Of a stretch of 64,000 nucleotides of DNA, positions 30,726-43,187 are shown piece after piece (the stretch's first letter is position 1; every line of letters begins with the position of its first letter). The stretch is from Helianthus annuus (Eukaryota; Streptophyta; Magnoliopsida; Asterales; Asteraceae), in NCBI RefSeq assembly GCF_002127325.2, contig NC_035435.2, positions 9,767,955 to 9,831,954 on the forward strand, in the 5' to 3' direction. Position numbers and translations under genes: made by a program. The notes beneath the pieces are model-generated. The model saw only the letters and a list, made by a program, of their open reading frames with translations, was not told the DNA's origin and ran no database searches.

Positions 30726-33689
30726 TGTGATACCCCAGGAAAATCGGGAAAACAACGCAACTTAACTAGCTTCCTCAGTAACCACGCACTAAATTTCGGG
30801 ACGAAATTCTCTTAACAGGGGGAGAATGTGACAATCCTCAAAATCCCATGTATTCCGTACAAGTTATTAATAATAATTAATGTGCTTGACGACTGTGTGG
30901 AATTACTTAACTGCTTTCTGATATCTGTGATATGCTTACACGTATTTGTTAATATACTAATACTGTACAAAAAGGTCACTAAATAGTCCGTTATATTTTC
31001 CTAAGTGTTAGAAAGTAAAAACGTTACAAAAATATATGTATAAGATGCCTTACGGAATAATTAAACACTCTAACGAACCGGTATCTAACCGAACAACCGG
31101 ACATTACCCAGGACACCAAAATATTGCTAGAAACATTGTTTAATTATTTCTTGGCTTGTCGTAATCCCCGAACACCCTAACACCCACTGTAACACACAAC
31201 ACACTAGTAACCGGGTTAATCACTTAACTAACTAAACTTAACCTAACTAACATCTAACTAAATGGTTGGATTTGAACCAAGACCCCCCCCCCCCATGACC
31301 GATTTCGGTCCCCATGTAACTAGAACATGTACCATTTCTTATTATTATATTTCTTGGTGTCCCATATCAAGGTGACACAAGATCTTTTGGTCCATAAGTT
31401 CCATTTTGTCTATAAGAACAAGATAAGGCACAATAGAACTTTCACACATCAACACCTACACTAAACTCTCTCTTTCCCTCTCTTCACCTCTCGGCCGAAC
31501 CCCCCTCTCCCCATCCATCCATTTTCGAGATTGGTCATCCCATTTCCAAGCATACACAAGTGTTAAGGATCCCGTATAAGAAGGCTTGGTGCATTCGGAA
31601 AGCGAAGGACCTCATCTCGTTGCTTTTAACCACTCGTTTTTCGTCTAGTTTCTTCCCTAGCCTTGAGCTAGTTGTAAGTGCTACTAATCAACTTCTTGTT
31701 CATGTTTGATGTGGTTAATAAGAGATTTGTCGGTTAAAAATTATGAACATACAAGATCAAAATCTAAAAGTCTACTAAAATGATGAACAAGGTGGTTAAT
31801 GGATGAATATTAGTGTAAAGCTTGTAGATCTTGTGTGATTATGATTATTGGTTGATTATCTGAAGTATTGCTGGTTAATATTAATGTTTGATGTTGTCGT
31901 GATCACTAAACTTGTTAACGGTATCGATCGAACACGATTTAGAAGGTTAAACACTGAAAATCAGAATCTGTCCAAGTTTTACAGCCAACTTCAGTTGGCT
32001 GTAAACAGGTCATAAGCTCAACGAAAAACTGATATTTTGACTCTAAAATGTGATATTACAAAATACGGTTCTAATGGCACCGGAATCGTAATTTTTGGAC
32101 TTCGCTTACTATTTTTAAAGTGTTAATTTGTAACAGCAACTTAAGCTGAATTTTGACAGCAATAAATGGGTGTTGTACTTTCAGTCATAACCTGAGTTTT
32201 GTGATGAATCGGACCATGAAATTTGTACAGTAGATGACAACCGATGCATGTGTAATTACCCCACTGGAATTTCGTAAATCGGACACTCGATGAATTTTTA
32301 ATAAATTGTTCCGTGGACTGTGGTCAGAAATTCATAAATCTGAGTTCAGTCCGGAATATGATTTTTTATAAAATATTAGTAGTGAACCGGACCCCGATAT
32401 TTTTACACAATAAAATATGGAACGTTTAAGACATCTTGTAAAAATTTGGGAATTTTTGGAATAATTTAACTATTTTATTAAAATGTCCGAAAACAGCCGG
32501 TTTTGAATATTAATGCTGAATTGATGTAAGTTGTGACTTGCGTGTCTAAATGTCGAGTATGCTATCCGTGAATGATCTAACATGGTATATATGTTATGTG
32601 CATTATCGTATGTTTGATTTTGAGTGGGGAATGGATGGGAAACTTAGAGGGGCATAAACCGTTAAAACGATGCATGTTGTGTGATAGATACGTGTAGGAA
32701 CTTTGTGTTCTATTTGAGAGCCACTAAATGACTAACTGGTAAATTATATTAGGACGTGATTGATTGACCTTGACTGTTAGCTATACTGAGAATCTAGCCG
32801 AGCAAACCGATGTGAGTTCACACACTTTCTAAGGCATGGGATTCCCAGGGGTTTGGGAATGGGATTGATTAACTATTTGTACTATCATTACTATTAAACT
32901 ACTTTTTACTGTCCTCGGATTGAAGGGCACGTACGTAAAACCTACGTACACGATCATAAGACCATCAACTCTATCACTTTAAGTCCCTCATTTATCGACT
33001 TAATCGCCGAGGCCTATGGCGAGCGGGTCATTAGTTAATAGCGCTATTAGGTTTAACAAACCTCACACCGTGCCAGTCGGACGGGCGTGTACTAATGGAC
33101 TATGGGCAAAGGGTCAATGCTGATAGACATTGACTTAGGGCACCTCTTATATTTTCGTAGCAGTCGATACGCGTGGTCTAGTAACACATGGGAAACCCCC
33201 ACTAACCTTCGCAAACATGTCAGAAAGACCGCGATGCAAACTCATACGATACATGGTTTTCTTTTCAAAACGAACAGATGATTTACGAAACGAATGCTAT
33301 AACTAAACAACCAACTGTGAATTCACTCAACTTTGTTGTTGACTCGTTGTTACATGCCTTACAGGTCGTTAAACGCTTGGAGCTTGCATATGGAGGTGGT
33401 CGTTGTGGGATGCGAACTGATATGTCCCGTATTTAATAAATGAACTTTATGAACTTATTAAACCTACGTTTTGAACTTTAAACTTATGAACTATGGACTA
33501 TGTTTTGAACTTATGTTTTATGCTTCCGCTGTTTAACTAAAATCGGTTTACTCCCTCTTGGTCACCAATCGTATTGTGTTTGGTTTTAATTACTTAATTA
33601 TGTTGTTCGATATGATTGGTGGCTCGATCCTGGTCATGTCACGCCTCCAAGCGGTGGTACTCCGCAAGGTGGATTTTGGGGGTGTGACA
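30726..33689 (+). repeat. Gypsy-3 3' LTR (2964 bp)
   Basis: Near-identical to 22859-25819. It repeats the internal palindrome plus purine tract plus second LTR-like start (30795-30833) and the 9-bp hairpin (31981-32002). Confidence 0.93.
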
Positions 33690-33694
33690 TTGAA

Positions 33695-35231
33695 CTTGGG
33701 TGGTTCCTGTTCAATCAGGTCGCTAGGGAATAGGATGGGGTTATGTTGGTTAGCACGATATCAACACATCTCGATAAAATGACAAACTATCAAAACAACC
33801 AAGTGTCAGATGAACGGAACGACCAATACGGAATGCCGTCCAATCGGACTACCATCCGATCGGACTGCCATCCGAACGGGTTGTCACCCGATCGATCTGC
33901 ACCTTGGTCCCACACTCAACTTTTGTTTTCAAAATCTTGAAGGATGAACATTGAATGAATGGCTGACCGATCGGATTACCATCCGATCGGACTACCACTC
34001 AACCATGTGATGGCCAGACTTCAACACTTAAATAATTTTCAACATGTTCAATGCCAATAGATTGTCACCCGATCGAACTACTAACCGATCGAGCGAAAAA
34101 CTGCGGTGAACTTGTTCTCACTAAAGTGTCCAACTAATCGGGTTATCGTCCGATCGAACAGCCGTTCGATCGACCGACCTGAAAGATAGAGATACTTCGA
34201 TGTTTTCAAAATGCTACAACAAAAACTTCAAAAGACAAGCCATCATACACAAACACATCCCTCCCAAAGGAAGTAACAATCCACTCGAAAGGTCACCCGA
34301 TCGGATGACCATCCGAGCGGACTATCACTCGAACGATCAGCTGTCTGATCGGACTACCATCCGATCGAACTGCTGACCGACCCACTTGTATTTGCATCGT
34401 TTTGCGCGTCACTCATTGTTATGCTATCGTTCTAATCAGGCTAACCTTACTCTCTAGCACTCCCTTCAATCCATCAATCGCTGTGAGATACTCGACCCCC
34501 TTTTTGGCTTTATGCACTTTTGGGTGTTACATACGTTACTTATTCTAAATCACATCGAACACACTACGCAACGCTTCTAACGCTAACCGTTACCGCATGT
34601 TATACGTGACTTAATGAACGCTTGTTTGTTATGTTTACACATGGAATGATGTCTACCTGCCTTAGCAACGATAGTACTATTAGTTTAGACTCAGCACCTG
34701 TTCACTCAGGGGTTGTTAAGGACAATTACTTACATGGTTCACAGTGGTGAGTATGTATCGCGAACTGCCTTGGGCAGTCAACCCGCAGTCATTGGTATCG
34801 ATAGGTTCATGTCGATAACTAACATGCCTCATTTCACACTGTGTACGTGCTGGTTACGCGTAATCGATTTCGAACTCTATTATATCTATTAAATTTGTAT
34901 GCTCACCTTTACACTATGTGTATTGACTTTTACTTTAACGTATGTGACAGGTGCTTAGGATGCTTAATTGCTTTCTTTACTGTGAAATCGAGGCTAGGAA
35001 AGACCTAGGTCAACAATAAACAATTATCTGTATTAAAAAAAATCTGAGTTGTCGGAACAGAACAATTTGACTAGATCTTTTCTGTAATAATAATTGTATT
35101 TTCATTTATGACATGGTATGGGACGTGTTGCTTTAAATATTTGGTAAATATAGTTGTTATGGAAATTTCTGGACAATCTGTTTCGCTCAGTGCCGCGTCC
35201 CGATGTTTCCGCCATCGGTTGTGGTGTGACG
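33695..35231 (+). repeat. Gypsy-2 3' LTR, second part
   Basis: Resumes the LTR interrupted at 22858 and aligns with 14306-15845. It contains the CCGATCGGACT motif arrays again (33830-33900, 33960-34010, 34060-34170, 34290-34390). It ends GTGTGACG at the border with Gypsy-1 RNase H sequence. Confidence 0.88.
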
Positions 35232-36565
35232 GTATCGTCCTCGTAATCGCAAAGTATCTCCATCCAGCGTCTTTGCCTCATATTCAACTCCTTTTGCCCG
35301 AAACATATCTTAAACTCTTATGATCAGTGAAAATGGTAAACTTACTACCATAAAGGTAATATCTCCAAATTTTCAGAGCAAAAATTATAGCTCCTAATTC
35401 CAAATCACAGGTTGAATAATTCTCTTCATGATTCTTAAGTTGTCTAGATGCATAGGCTATAACCTTTTGTCTTTACATTAATACACATCCATAACCTAAC
35501 TTAGAAGCGTCACAATAAACTACAAAATCTTTAGTTCCTTCTGGTAACGCTAGTATGGGTGTATTGGTTAGTCTTTGCTTAAGAATTCTAAAGGCTTCTT
35601 CCTGTTTTAGTCCCCATTCAAACTTAACAGATTTATAGGTTAGCTTAGTTAAGGGAATGGCTATTCTAGAAAAATCTCGAATAAATCTTCTATAATATCC
35701 GGCCAATCCTAAGAAACTTCTAACCTTGGTTGGTGAATCAGGGGGTTTTCCATTTGGTAATTGCCTTGATCTTGGTGGGATCCACATGAATTCCTTCATG
35801 ATTAACTAAGTGTCTATGAAACTGTACCTGTTCTAACCAAAACTCGCACTTTGAAAACTTTGCATAAAGTTTTTCTTTTCTTAATAAACTTAGAAGTGCG
35901 TGCAAATGCTTTGCATGTTCCTCTTTACTCTTAGAGTAAATGAGAATATCATCTATAAAGACAATTATGAATTTATCCAAATATGGCTTACATATTCGGT
36001 TCATCATGTCCATAAATGCAGCTGGGGCATTGGTTAAACCAAATGGCATGACAGTAAATTCATAATGGCCATACCTTGTTCTAAATGCGGTTTTAGGAAT
36101 GTCCTCTTCCGGTACCTTCAATTGATGATATCCTGACCGTAAATCGATCTTTGAGAAAAATCGAGCTCCTTGCAATTGATCAAACAGATCAACGATTCTT
36201 GGTAATGGATACTGATTTTTAATTGTGACCTTATTCAATTCACGGTAGTCAATGCACATACGCATAGATCCGTCTTTCTTCTTAACGAATAAGATTGGTG
36301 CTCCCCATGGCGCTGAACTTGGCTGTATGAATCCTTTGTCCAATAATTCGTCTAACTGTTTCTTCAATTCTTGCATTTCTGCGGGTGCCAAACGGTAAGG
36401 TGCTTTGGCAATTGGTGATGTTCCTGGTAGCAGGTGAATTCTGAATTCAACTTCCCTGTTTAGCGGTAGTCCTGGTAATTCTTCTGGAAACACGTCTGGA
36501 AACTGAGATACTACTGGAATATCTTTCACTTCTTTTCCTTTAGTGTTAATGATTATAGAAATCAA
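35232..36565 (-). pseudogene. Gypsy-1 RT and RNase H, broken
   Basis: On the minus strand the RT reads [49 protein letters not shown] and [12 protein letters not shown], with catalytic FIDD at about 35950. A frameshift occurs near 35740-35790, then [16 protein letters not shown] and the RNase H start (YCDASKLGYGCVLM). A stop near 35472 is followed by readable RNase H to [18 protein letters not shown] at the Gypsy-2 border (35232). Upstream, between 36566 and 36700, the protease-RT linker has frameshifts. Confidence 0.9.
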
Positions 36566-37974
36566 ATATACTAAAGATCCTTTTCGTATTTAACTTGCTG
36601 TTTTCATCATGAGATGAATTTTGTGGATCTACAGGGCTTATCTCCTTTAATTGTGATCTTTTCACCCTTTGGTGAATTTACTTGAATTGACTTTTGATCA
36701 CATAAAACGAAGTATTAATAAAACTTTGGTTCGCACCAGAGTCAAATAATACTTTAGAAAAAATATCATTAACTAAAAACGTACCGGCAATCACGTCCGG
36801 AATCATCTTGGCTTCATCCGTAGTCAAAACAAATGCTCTATCATTTTTAGTATTCTTGTTGTTCGTAGCTAGAGCTAGTTTCGAACAGTTTGGCTTCATG
36901 TGGCCTTGTTTTCCACAGTTGTAGCATATCATGTTATTAGGTTTCTTCCTGCAGTCTTCTTCCTTGTGTCCAAATATTTTGCAGAAGTTGCAGTATATGG
37001 AGCATCTTCCAGAATGCTTCCTTTTGCAATACTTGCAATACGGTGCAGAAGTAGAACCTACATTTTTCCCACAGTTGGAATTTCCAGAGCGAAATTCTTG
37101 GGTAAGCCTTTGAGCTAGGTTCTTCCTTTGATCCTCTTCCCGTGTACGCATTAAGTCATCTGCCAAGGTGTTTGCTAGTTTTACAGCTTCCTCTATAGTT
37201 TGAGGTCTAGTTGCCTTGACTACATGCCTAATCTCACTGATTAATCCCCAGATGTAACAAGAAATTAATACAGGTTCAGGTGATGCAAGGGTTGGCACTA
37301 TTCTGGCATATTCAAAGAATAGCGTAGTGTATCCCTTACTATCCACTCCAGTCATTCTAAGATTTAGGAATTTATTTGCTATTTGTTCTTTTTCATTAGG
37401 AGGGCAGAATTTCCTTTCTACCATGTTCTTAAATTCCTCCCATTCCATATTGTAAACCCTGTCACTTCCCCTAGACTGGAGGATAGTGTTCCACCATTCA
37501 AAGGCTGAGTTCTTAAACAGATTGGAAGCAAACATTATCTTATCCTCTTCCGCACACTTGCTTATTTTTAAGACTGCCTCAGTCTTTTCTATCCAGCGTA
37601 AGGCTGCAATGGCCCCTTCATTGCCCGAGAATTCCATTGGTTTACAAGACCAGAATTCTTTATCAGAACAACCATAAGATATGGTTCTTCTTCTTTTTGG
37701 GAATGGGCACTTGAAGTATGGGTCCATTGTTTACGCTGTGTTTCGGTTCAGTGGGTCGTTTACTGCAATGGTTACTTTTATTATCCGCTTCCCTAACTGT
37801 TTTGATAATATATGGCATTGCATCTATTATCCCTTGTGCCACTATGTGTTGGACGGCACTGTTATCCACTGGGTTTCCATTGTTATCATTGTTGTTCGGG
37901 TTACCGTTGTTATTCGGGTTATTATCGTTCTGGTTTTCCTGATTCACTTTGTTGTCTATCTGAATTTTAAGCAT
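36566..37974 (-). pseudogene. Gypsy-1 gag and start of protease
   Basis: Read from 37974 downward: an Asn-rich N-terminus (NPNNNGNPNNND), a frameshift near 37700, then the Retrotrans_gag domain (MEFSGNEGAIAALRWIEKTE, FEWWNTILQSRG, FCPPNEKEQIANKFLNLRM). The zinc-binding region has CKYCKRKHSGRC, CNFCKIFGHKEEDC and CYNCGKQGHMKPNC. The protease start is FLVNDIFSKVLFDSGANQSF with active-site DSGA; the frame is lost soon after, near 36690, so most of the protease is unreadable. The shorter plus-strand frames opposite are shadows. Confidence 0.88.
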
Positions 37975-37981
37975 TTGCCAA

Positions 37982-38234
37982 TTAATAATATCACAAGATA
38001 ATATTTAATACAACCAATCGCACAACACGCATATTGATCAAAAACGTCGAACATTGCGACTTACTCTTTCTTATATATATTATGCATCTAATTCAAACTA
38101 GAACTGGAATTTAAAATTACAATACTAGTAGGCATCTATAGCTATTGTCTAGATTTTTTTTCAAACATACACACATATTATATATTATTATTATTATTAT
38201 ATTATTATTATTATTATTATTACTACCACCACCA
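37982..38234 (-). other. Short spacer before Gypsy-1 gag with ATT repeat
   Basis: Non-coding, with a (TTA)n-like microsatellite at about 38175-38222. Confidence 0.6.
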
Positions 38235-39081
38235 TCACTGATATGGGTTCATCCAGAACTCCATATTGCGCTCGTCATATTTCCAGACGAGTCGTTCTCC
38301 GACCTGCCTCATCCTCTCGCTACTTTCTAAAATCTCCTCTCCGAAGGTTCGGAGTTCTTGCACATTTTCTGCACTCATTGGGGGTGCAGGTGCTGGGACT
38401 GGGTTTAGAAACTGGGGCATGGGCTCCTGGTAATGATATGGATTCTCTAAAATTTCCCTGATGTATTGATCGCTATCATAGAAGGGATCTAGAGGGTCCA
38501 AACCTGGGTATGCTGCTAGATTTGGCATAGGTTCATCTTCTGGTATTGGGTAGCGTTGCTGGTAATCCCTATGTTCATCTAACCACGGGTCGTAGTCTGG
38601 ATCTAAGGGATTGGGTGCTGGTATCCTAGGTATCTCTTCTGGTTTAAAATCATGCATTGGGATTTGATTTTCTGGGTTGTTCTCTTTTCCCATTGGCTGG
38701 GTGGGAAATAGTGGTAATGGTTGGGGTGCAATCAGTTGCTCCAGGTTAGGATCGGCAACTGTGGTTGCTAGGATATGGAAGTTTGCTAGACTCCTATTAA
38801 GCATTGGGCATCTGTTTCTCTTTTTGCGGCTGCTAGGGCTCGCTGATGTTGTAACTTTTTCATTCTTTTCCCACGTTCATTGCTCCTCTACTGAACCATC
38901 CTCTCTTTTTAGGAGGGAATGACTCTTCAGACTGAGCCTTAAACACGAATATCCCATCTTCATTGTCAGCTGAATACCCTGAGAGGGCAGGCTGTGAAGA
39001 GGTGCCTTCGCTCCTAGGTGAGCTGGACAACTGACAGTAGGCGTCGGAAGGTCCTTGGTCGCTCATACTGTAAACTAACAA
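38235..39081 (-). pseudogene. ORF upstream of Gypsy-1 gag, function unknown
   Basis: Between PBS and gag the minus strand codes for a protein in at least two frames: MSDQGPSDAYCQLSSSPRSE from about 39066, frameshifts at about 38805-38880, then a 189-residue acidic, proline-rich part with repeated DP motifs (NPLDPDYDPWLDE, YPGLDPLDPFYDSDQY) and a helical C-terminus (ENVQELRTFGEEILESSERM). It matches no enzyme I know. It may be an extra N-terminal Gag-like protein of this lineage; that is inference. It is broken. Confidence 0.6.
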
Positions 39082-39203
39082 ATAGTCAAATAATACACAA
39101 CAATAAAGTACAGATATGCATGTAGTTCCGTAATTTATTTCCTAACACATTAAATAATATTTTGGTGTCAGCAGAACATTTCTGTGGCTGAATCAGTGGC
39201 TTA

Positions 39204-39215
39204 GCTCTGATACCA
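39204..39215 (-). promoter_or_regulatory. Gypsy-1 primer-binding site
   Basis: The minus strand reads TGGTATCAGAGC, five bases after the LTR end at 39221; initiator tRNA-Met type. Confidence 0.9.
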
Positions 39216-39220
39216 CCATC

Positions 39221-40574
39221 TGTCGCAACCCCCGCCCCCTACCTGTCCCGGGAACGGACGGCTGCGAGAATCAGTATCAGTGGTATCGGTGTTTATCAAT
39301 TTGGCATCGGAAATTACATCAGGACCGTAGTTAGGAAATGTTTTATCAGAGTAAAACACCACATTTTATATTAATAAGTATATTGGGATAAAACCCAAGT
39401 TTTCATTACAAACTGATTTATAGGGGTAAACCCCATTTTATTGAAATAAAACATCTTCTTTATTTAGGTAACTTTTATAGCCACTTTTCCAAGCCTTCAG
39501 TGCTGTCCAGCTGGTTTCTAGTTGGCTTTCACATTTTGTTACCTGAAGGCTGAAACGCGTTTAAAAACATTTTGTCAGTGGGAAATACCGGTGAGTGAAT
39601 CCCAGTTTAATCAAGAAGAGTTTTATCTTTTAACAGTATTGAGAGCGATTACAATGTTTACATCTACACAATTACTCATTCAATATTGTCAATCCTGACT
39701 AGTGGGTCACATTACCCATTGGCTAACTCTTTGTCCAATGGTAACGTGTTCCACATTTTGTATACAAAACCCCAACATACCAGCAGTAATTGAAGAATTA
39801 CAAAGACTCAATCACTGCTTAATCACATTGTAAAATATTTAAGGTTTTATAAAAACAATTTACAAAAAGGAGATTACTCACATTGCTGTCTTAGGGTTTC
39901 TTTAAGGATTTCCTAGTGATTATCTATAAATTACACAAATGCACACGTATTAGTATAATAACCCAATATTTACATTAGTAATACCCTCCCTGAGACGGCA
40001 TTCCAACGACTACGTAGGGCAGAACCACGACAGCCGTTACGGAACCCTGGATCAATCGGGCAGCGTATCTAATACGTAACCGGGGTTATGATACTTACAA
40101 CGAGGCAGAACTTCGTTATTTAGGGGGGTATTATGCCCGAGAATAGCTTTAGCTATGTGAAAATTCGAGAGAGAAAAGAAAGTGTTAGCGACTGGGACTG
40201 AAGGCCGATGCCCTCAATTTATAGGGTCTGATTCGAGCTTCGTCGCGCCCCGTGTAAGATGAGGCGGGGGCTTACGCGGCCCGCGAGCTAGGGGTGTAGG
40301 CCCTAGCTTTGACCTGTCATCACTTCTAGCCTCGACATGATTGGGACACGTGGCGGCCTCGGGGCTCGCCTGGTATCTAGCTTGTCGCGGCCCGCGACTC
40401 AGGAAGCCAAGGGCTACGCGCCCCGCGACGACTCCTTAAATTTTGTTTTTATTTAATTTTACTAAAATTAAAGGTTTTCGGGACTGGTTTTGGTATACGG
40501 GGTGTATTTTAAGACATATTGGGACATTCTAATTATATTAGGGGTGTCGAAAAATATTTTGGAGGGTTGTTATA
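39221..40574 (-). repeat. Gypsy-1 5' LTR (1354 bp)
   Basis: Intact partner of the split 3' LTR (951 + about 400 bp). Terminal repeats, on the minus strand, are TATAACAACC...GGTTGCGACA. Flank TCGTA at 40575-40579. Confidence 0.92.
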
Positions 40575-40748
40575 TCGTATCCTCGTTTTAATCAGAAGCC
40601 CTAAAACATCGGTTTGTAATTCGGAAAAAAACTTAACTTTGTTAAGCTATTTTAACGGCGGACTATTTTACAAAAAAATTTGACCAATTCGGATTATTAT
40701 TGGCTAATAACTAACTTGGGATTATTATCGGCCAAATTGAGTTAGGTG
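40575..40748. mobile_element. Foldback element, rest of right arm
   Basis: Reverse complement of 5682-5855. It starts TCGTATCCTCG, the continuation of the arm broken at 6003, and ends AGTTAGGTG, the mirror of CACCTAACT at 5682. Confidence 0.75.
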
Positions 40749-42191
40749 GTTAAAGCATAACCAACCAATCACATCCAACCTCTCACTTGAACTATCTCGT
40801 GGCGACAACCATATGGTAAGATCATGTGTAGTGGAAGGGTAAATCTCGTGACCAAATCACCTTAGTCAAACCACATACAAAAAAGGTGCAGTGGTTCACT
40901 CTAGTGGACATTAAATGCATAATTATTATTGTTATTATTTTTAAATTTAGACAACTATTTATAAAACTAAAATGAAATATAACAAAAAACATTTTATAAA
41001 TTTAAAATACAGAAAAAAATAAACAACAAAAGACAGAAATAAAAAAAAAACAACTACATAATATCGTAGGTCACGCATCATCGTCACCGAGTCTGTGTTT
41101 ATTTTTAATTCGTTGGCGCAACTTCAATTGTAGCTATCGTTGCAGTCCTGTCGGTATTGGTCGGTGTAATATTATAAGGTAAATAGCCACTTGACTATCC
41201 TTTTTAAGTTGGCGGCGTTCTTGTCTCTCTTCGTCTTGTTGTAGGAGATTCTCCAAACGTTGTCGCCCAATGTCGGTTAGTGTTTGTAGTCTTTCATTCA
41301 TCTCAAAAAAGCGCTCGTTGTAGAGATCTTGTGACCCGAAAGCATTTTTCTTTTGTGAACCGCTTCTCCTAACGGCCGGTCGTGGGAGGTCGACAAATTC
41401 GGGCAATTCGTCTTCATCGTCTCCGTTGTCCGACTCGTTTAAATCAATGTTCACCCCGACCGTTCGGCGATTTGCTCGCATTTGGGGTAGATGAAGAAGA
41501 CCTCGATTTTTTCGACGGCCTAATGTTCATGAGTGAGACCATGTGCCATTTAGAACTTTTCCTCAAAAGTTTCCACTGTTTAAGATATGCGGAAGGTCTT
41601 TTCCTGCTTTGGTATTCAACCAACGCATTTTGTTGCACCATAGCATCGTCCTGGCCGCTATCTCTAGCGCTCCACGTTATAGCGTAGATTGCGTTGTAGT
41701 CGGAGACTTTCGTCATTATGTCCCGCCACTTGTAATTTGGTCTGTCGTATGATAGTCTTAGCCTTTTTTTTATTTCGGCGTAAAACAATTTCATAATCCG
41801 TGCCCAAAATATATTTTCTTTTTGATAGTTCGCTACACCTTTAAAAAATATATATTTATTCCGAAAAAGAATTTATATAATGGAACAAAAAAAACTGAAA
41901 TAGTATACATACCAACTTTTGGGTCCTCGGCTATGTCGAGCCAAGAACGTGTCAAAGTGAGCTCCTCAACTGGCGTCCATGTCGTATGCGATCTCCTAAC
42001 CGTCGTGTCCTCCAAATCCTTTTTCTTTGACGAAGACCTCTTGCGGCTTTATGACGGACCCGCCTTGTCGGATGGTGTCTCCGGCACCACCTCAGGTTGT
42101 GATTCGGGATTTCTAACAACAGCTTTCGTAGGAAATGCGGAGGTAGTTTGGCGATATTTGATGTGGAGGTTGTTGAAAACTCATTACATTA

Positions 42192-43187
42192 CACTACTAG
42201 AAAATCTGAAATTTCTAACAACAGTTTTCGTAGGAAATGCGTTACAAAACAGGCTTTCCCACACATTTGTGACAAATACATGATGTAGGAAAATGCCTCG
42301 TAGGAAACCTGTTTCCAACGCATTTCCTACGCAATTTCCTACCCATTTCCTACAAAATCGCTATGTCACAAACTGCTACAGATCTCCTACAACAATTCAT
42401 AGTTATTTTTAATATATTATTTATGATAAATATTAATTATTATATTTTCGGAATTTTTTTAGCTACACATTTCCGACAAAAAAAAATTAAAAAATTTCAT
42501 TCAGCATTATTTATTCGTGACAAATTTCTGACAGAAAAATAAAAATAGTTGTTACAAATTTCCGACAAAAGCATTATTCGTAACAAATTTCCGACAGAAA
42601 TATAAAAATAGTTGTTACAAATTTCCGACAAAAGCATTATTCGTGACAAATTTCCGACAGAAAAAATTTTAGAAACTACAGGGACTACTTTTGTAAAAAC
42701 TGAAACTTCAGGGACCAAAGTGTAAATATTTCAAAAATATGTCAAAAAGGGGGCTCTTCCTTAAAGAACCGGCCCTTGGCAAGGATCGAACTACTGACCT
42801 ATCGTTTAGAACTGCAACACCTTAACCAGTTTATCCTCCTACTAGGAGCTGTTAGAATATGAAACTTAATTCCTTTTATATACTAACTAGAATATAACTT
42901 TTTGTCGGAAATGTGTCAAAGGTTGTGATACAATTCTGGCGGAACGATTAAATCAACTAAAAAATAAACTGTTTGTCGGAAATGTGTCACAAGTTGTGAC
43001 ACAATTCTGACGGAACGATTAAATCAGCTAAAAAATAAATATTTTGTCACAAATGTGTAGGAAATATAATAATTTTTAATTATTATACTAATTTTACTAT
43101 TATATAAAAATATAGAAGTGTATACCCTTGTATTTATTTTTAATAAAATTAAGTAATATGACTTAGTTGTCGGAAATGTGTCACAGG
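42192..43187 (+). mobile_element. CACTA-like non-autonomous insertion
   Basis: Begins CACTACTAGAAAA, the standard CACTA terminus. Subterminal repeats follow: GTAGGAAATGCG-type near the left end, then ACAAATTTCCGAC and CGGAAATGTGTCAC in both halves. The inverted right terminus was not found, so the right border is set where Harbinger coding sequence resumes. No transposase frame. Confidence 0.6.
42775..42840 (-). other. tRNA-like relic
   Basis: On the minus strand an A-box-like AACTGGTTAAGG (42820-42831) and a B-box-like AGTTCGATCC (42783-42792) are spaced as in a tRNA gene. The acceptor stem does not pair well. Probably a tRNA-derived piece carried by the CACTA element, not an active tRNA gene. 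Confidence 0.4.

Larger units (their letters stand above)
22859..33689 (+). mobile_element. Gypsy-3, near-complete young Ty3/gypsy chromovirus
   Basis: 10.8 kb: LTRs 22859-25819 and 30726-33689, PBS, single-frame gag-pol, PPT. The flanking 5-mers are CTGAA (22854-22858) and TTGAA (33690-33694), a TSD with one change. The LTRs are 2961 and 2964 bp; the 3-bp difference lies in a C run (about 23416 / 31283). I counted roughly 25 substitutions by eye, under 1%. The chromodomain at the integrase end and the tRNA-iMet PBS fit a Tekay/Del-like chromovirus (inference). Confidence 0.93.
13977..35231 (+). mobile_element. Gypsy-2, Ty3/gypsy retrotransposon, 5'-deleted, host of Gypsy-3
   Basis: Plus-strand element inside Gypsy-1 pol. 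Order: truncated 5' LTR (13977-15845), PBS, leader, gag, pol, PPT, 3' LTR (21680-22858 continued at 33695-35231). The 3' LTR totals about 2.7 kb; the 5' LTR lacks its first roughly 844 bp, which correspond to 21680-22523. Because of that deletion no left target duplication can be checked. Gag and pol carry many stops and several frameshifts. It is clearly older than Gypsy-3. Confidence 0.9.
6004..40574 (-). mobile_element. Gypsy-1, Ty3/gypsy chromovirus, minus strand, host of nested insertions
   Basis: The LTRs begin (plus-strand view) TGTCGCAACC at 6004 and 39221 and end TTGTTATA at 13454 and 40574. The flanking 5-mers are TCATA (5999-6003) and TCGTA (40575-40579), a target duplication with one change. 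On the minus strand the order is 5' LTR (40574-39221), PBS, an upstream ORF, gag, protease, RT, RNase H, [Gypsy-2], integrase end with chromodomain, PPT, 3' LTR (13454-6004, itself split by a copia element). All reading frames are broken. Without insertions about 7.2 kb remains; most of the integrase is missing. Confidence 0.9.

Noticed and set aside
37681..38001. Plus-strand frames of 60-106 codons opposite Gypsy-1 gag
   Set aside because: They are antisense shadows of the Asn-rich gag region; no protein-like pattern.
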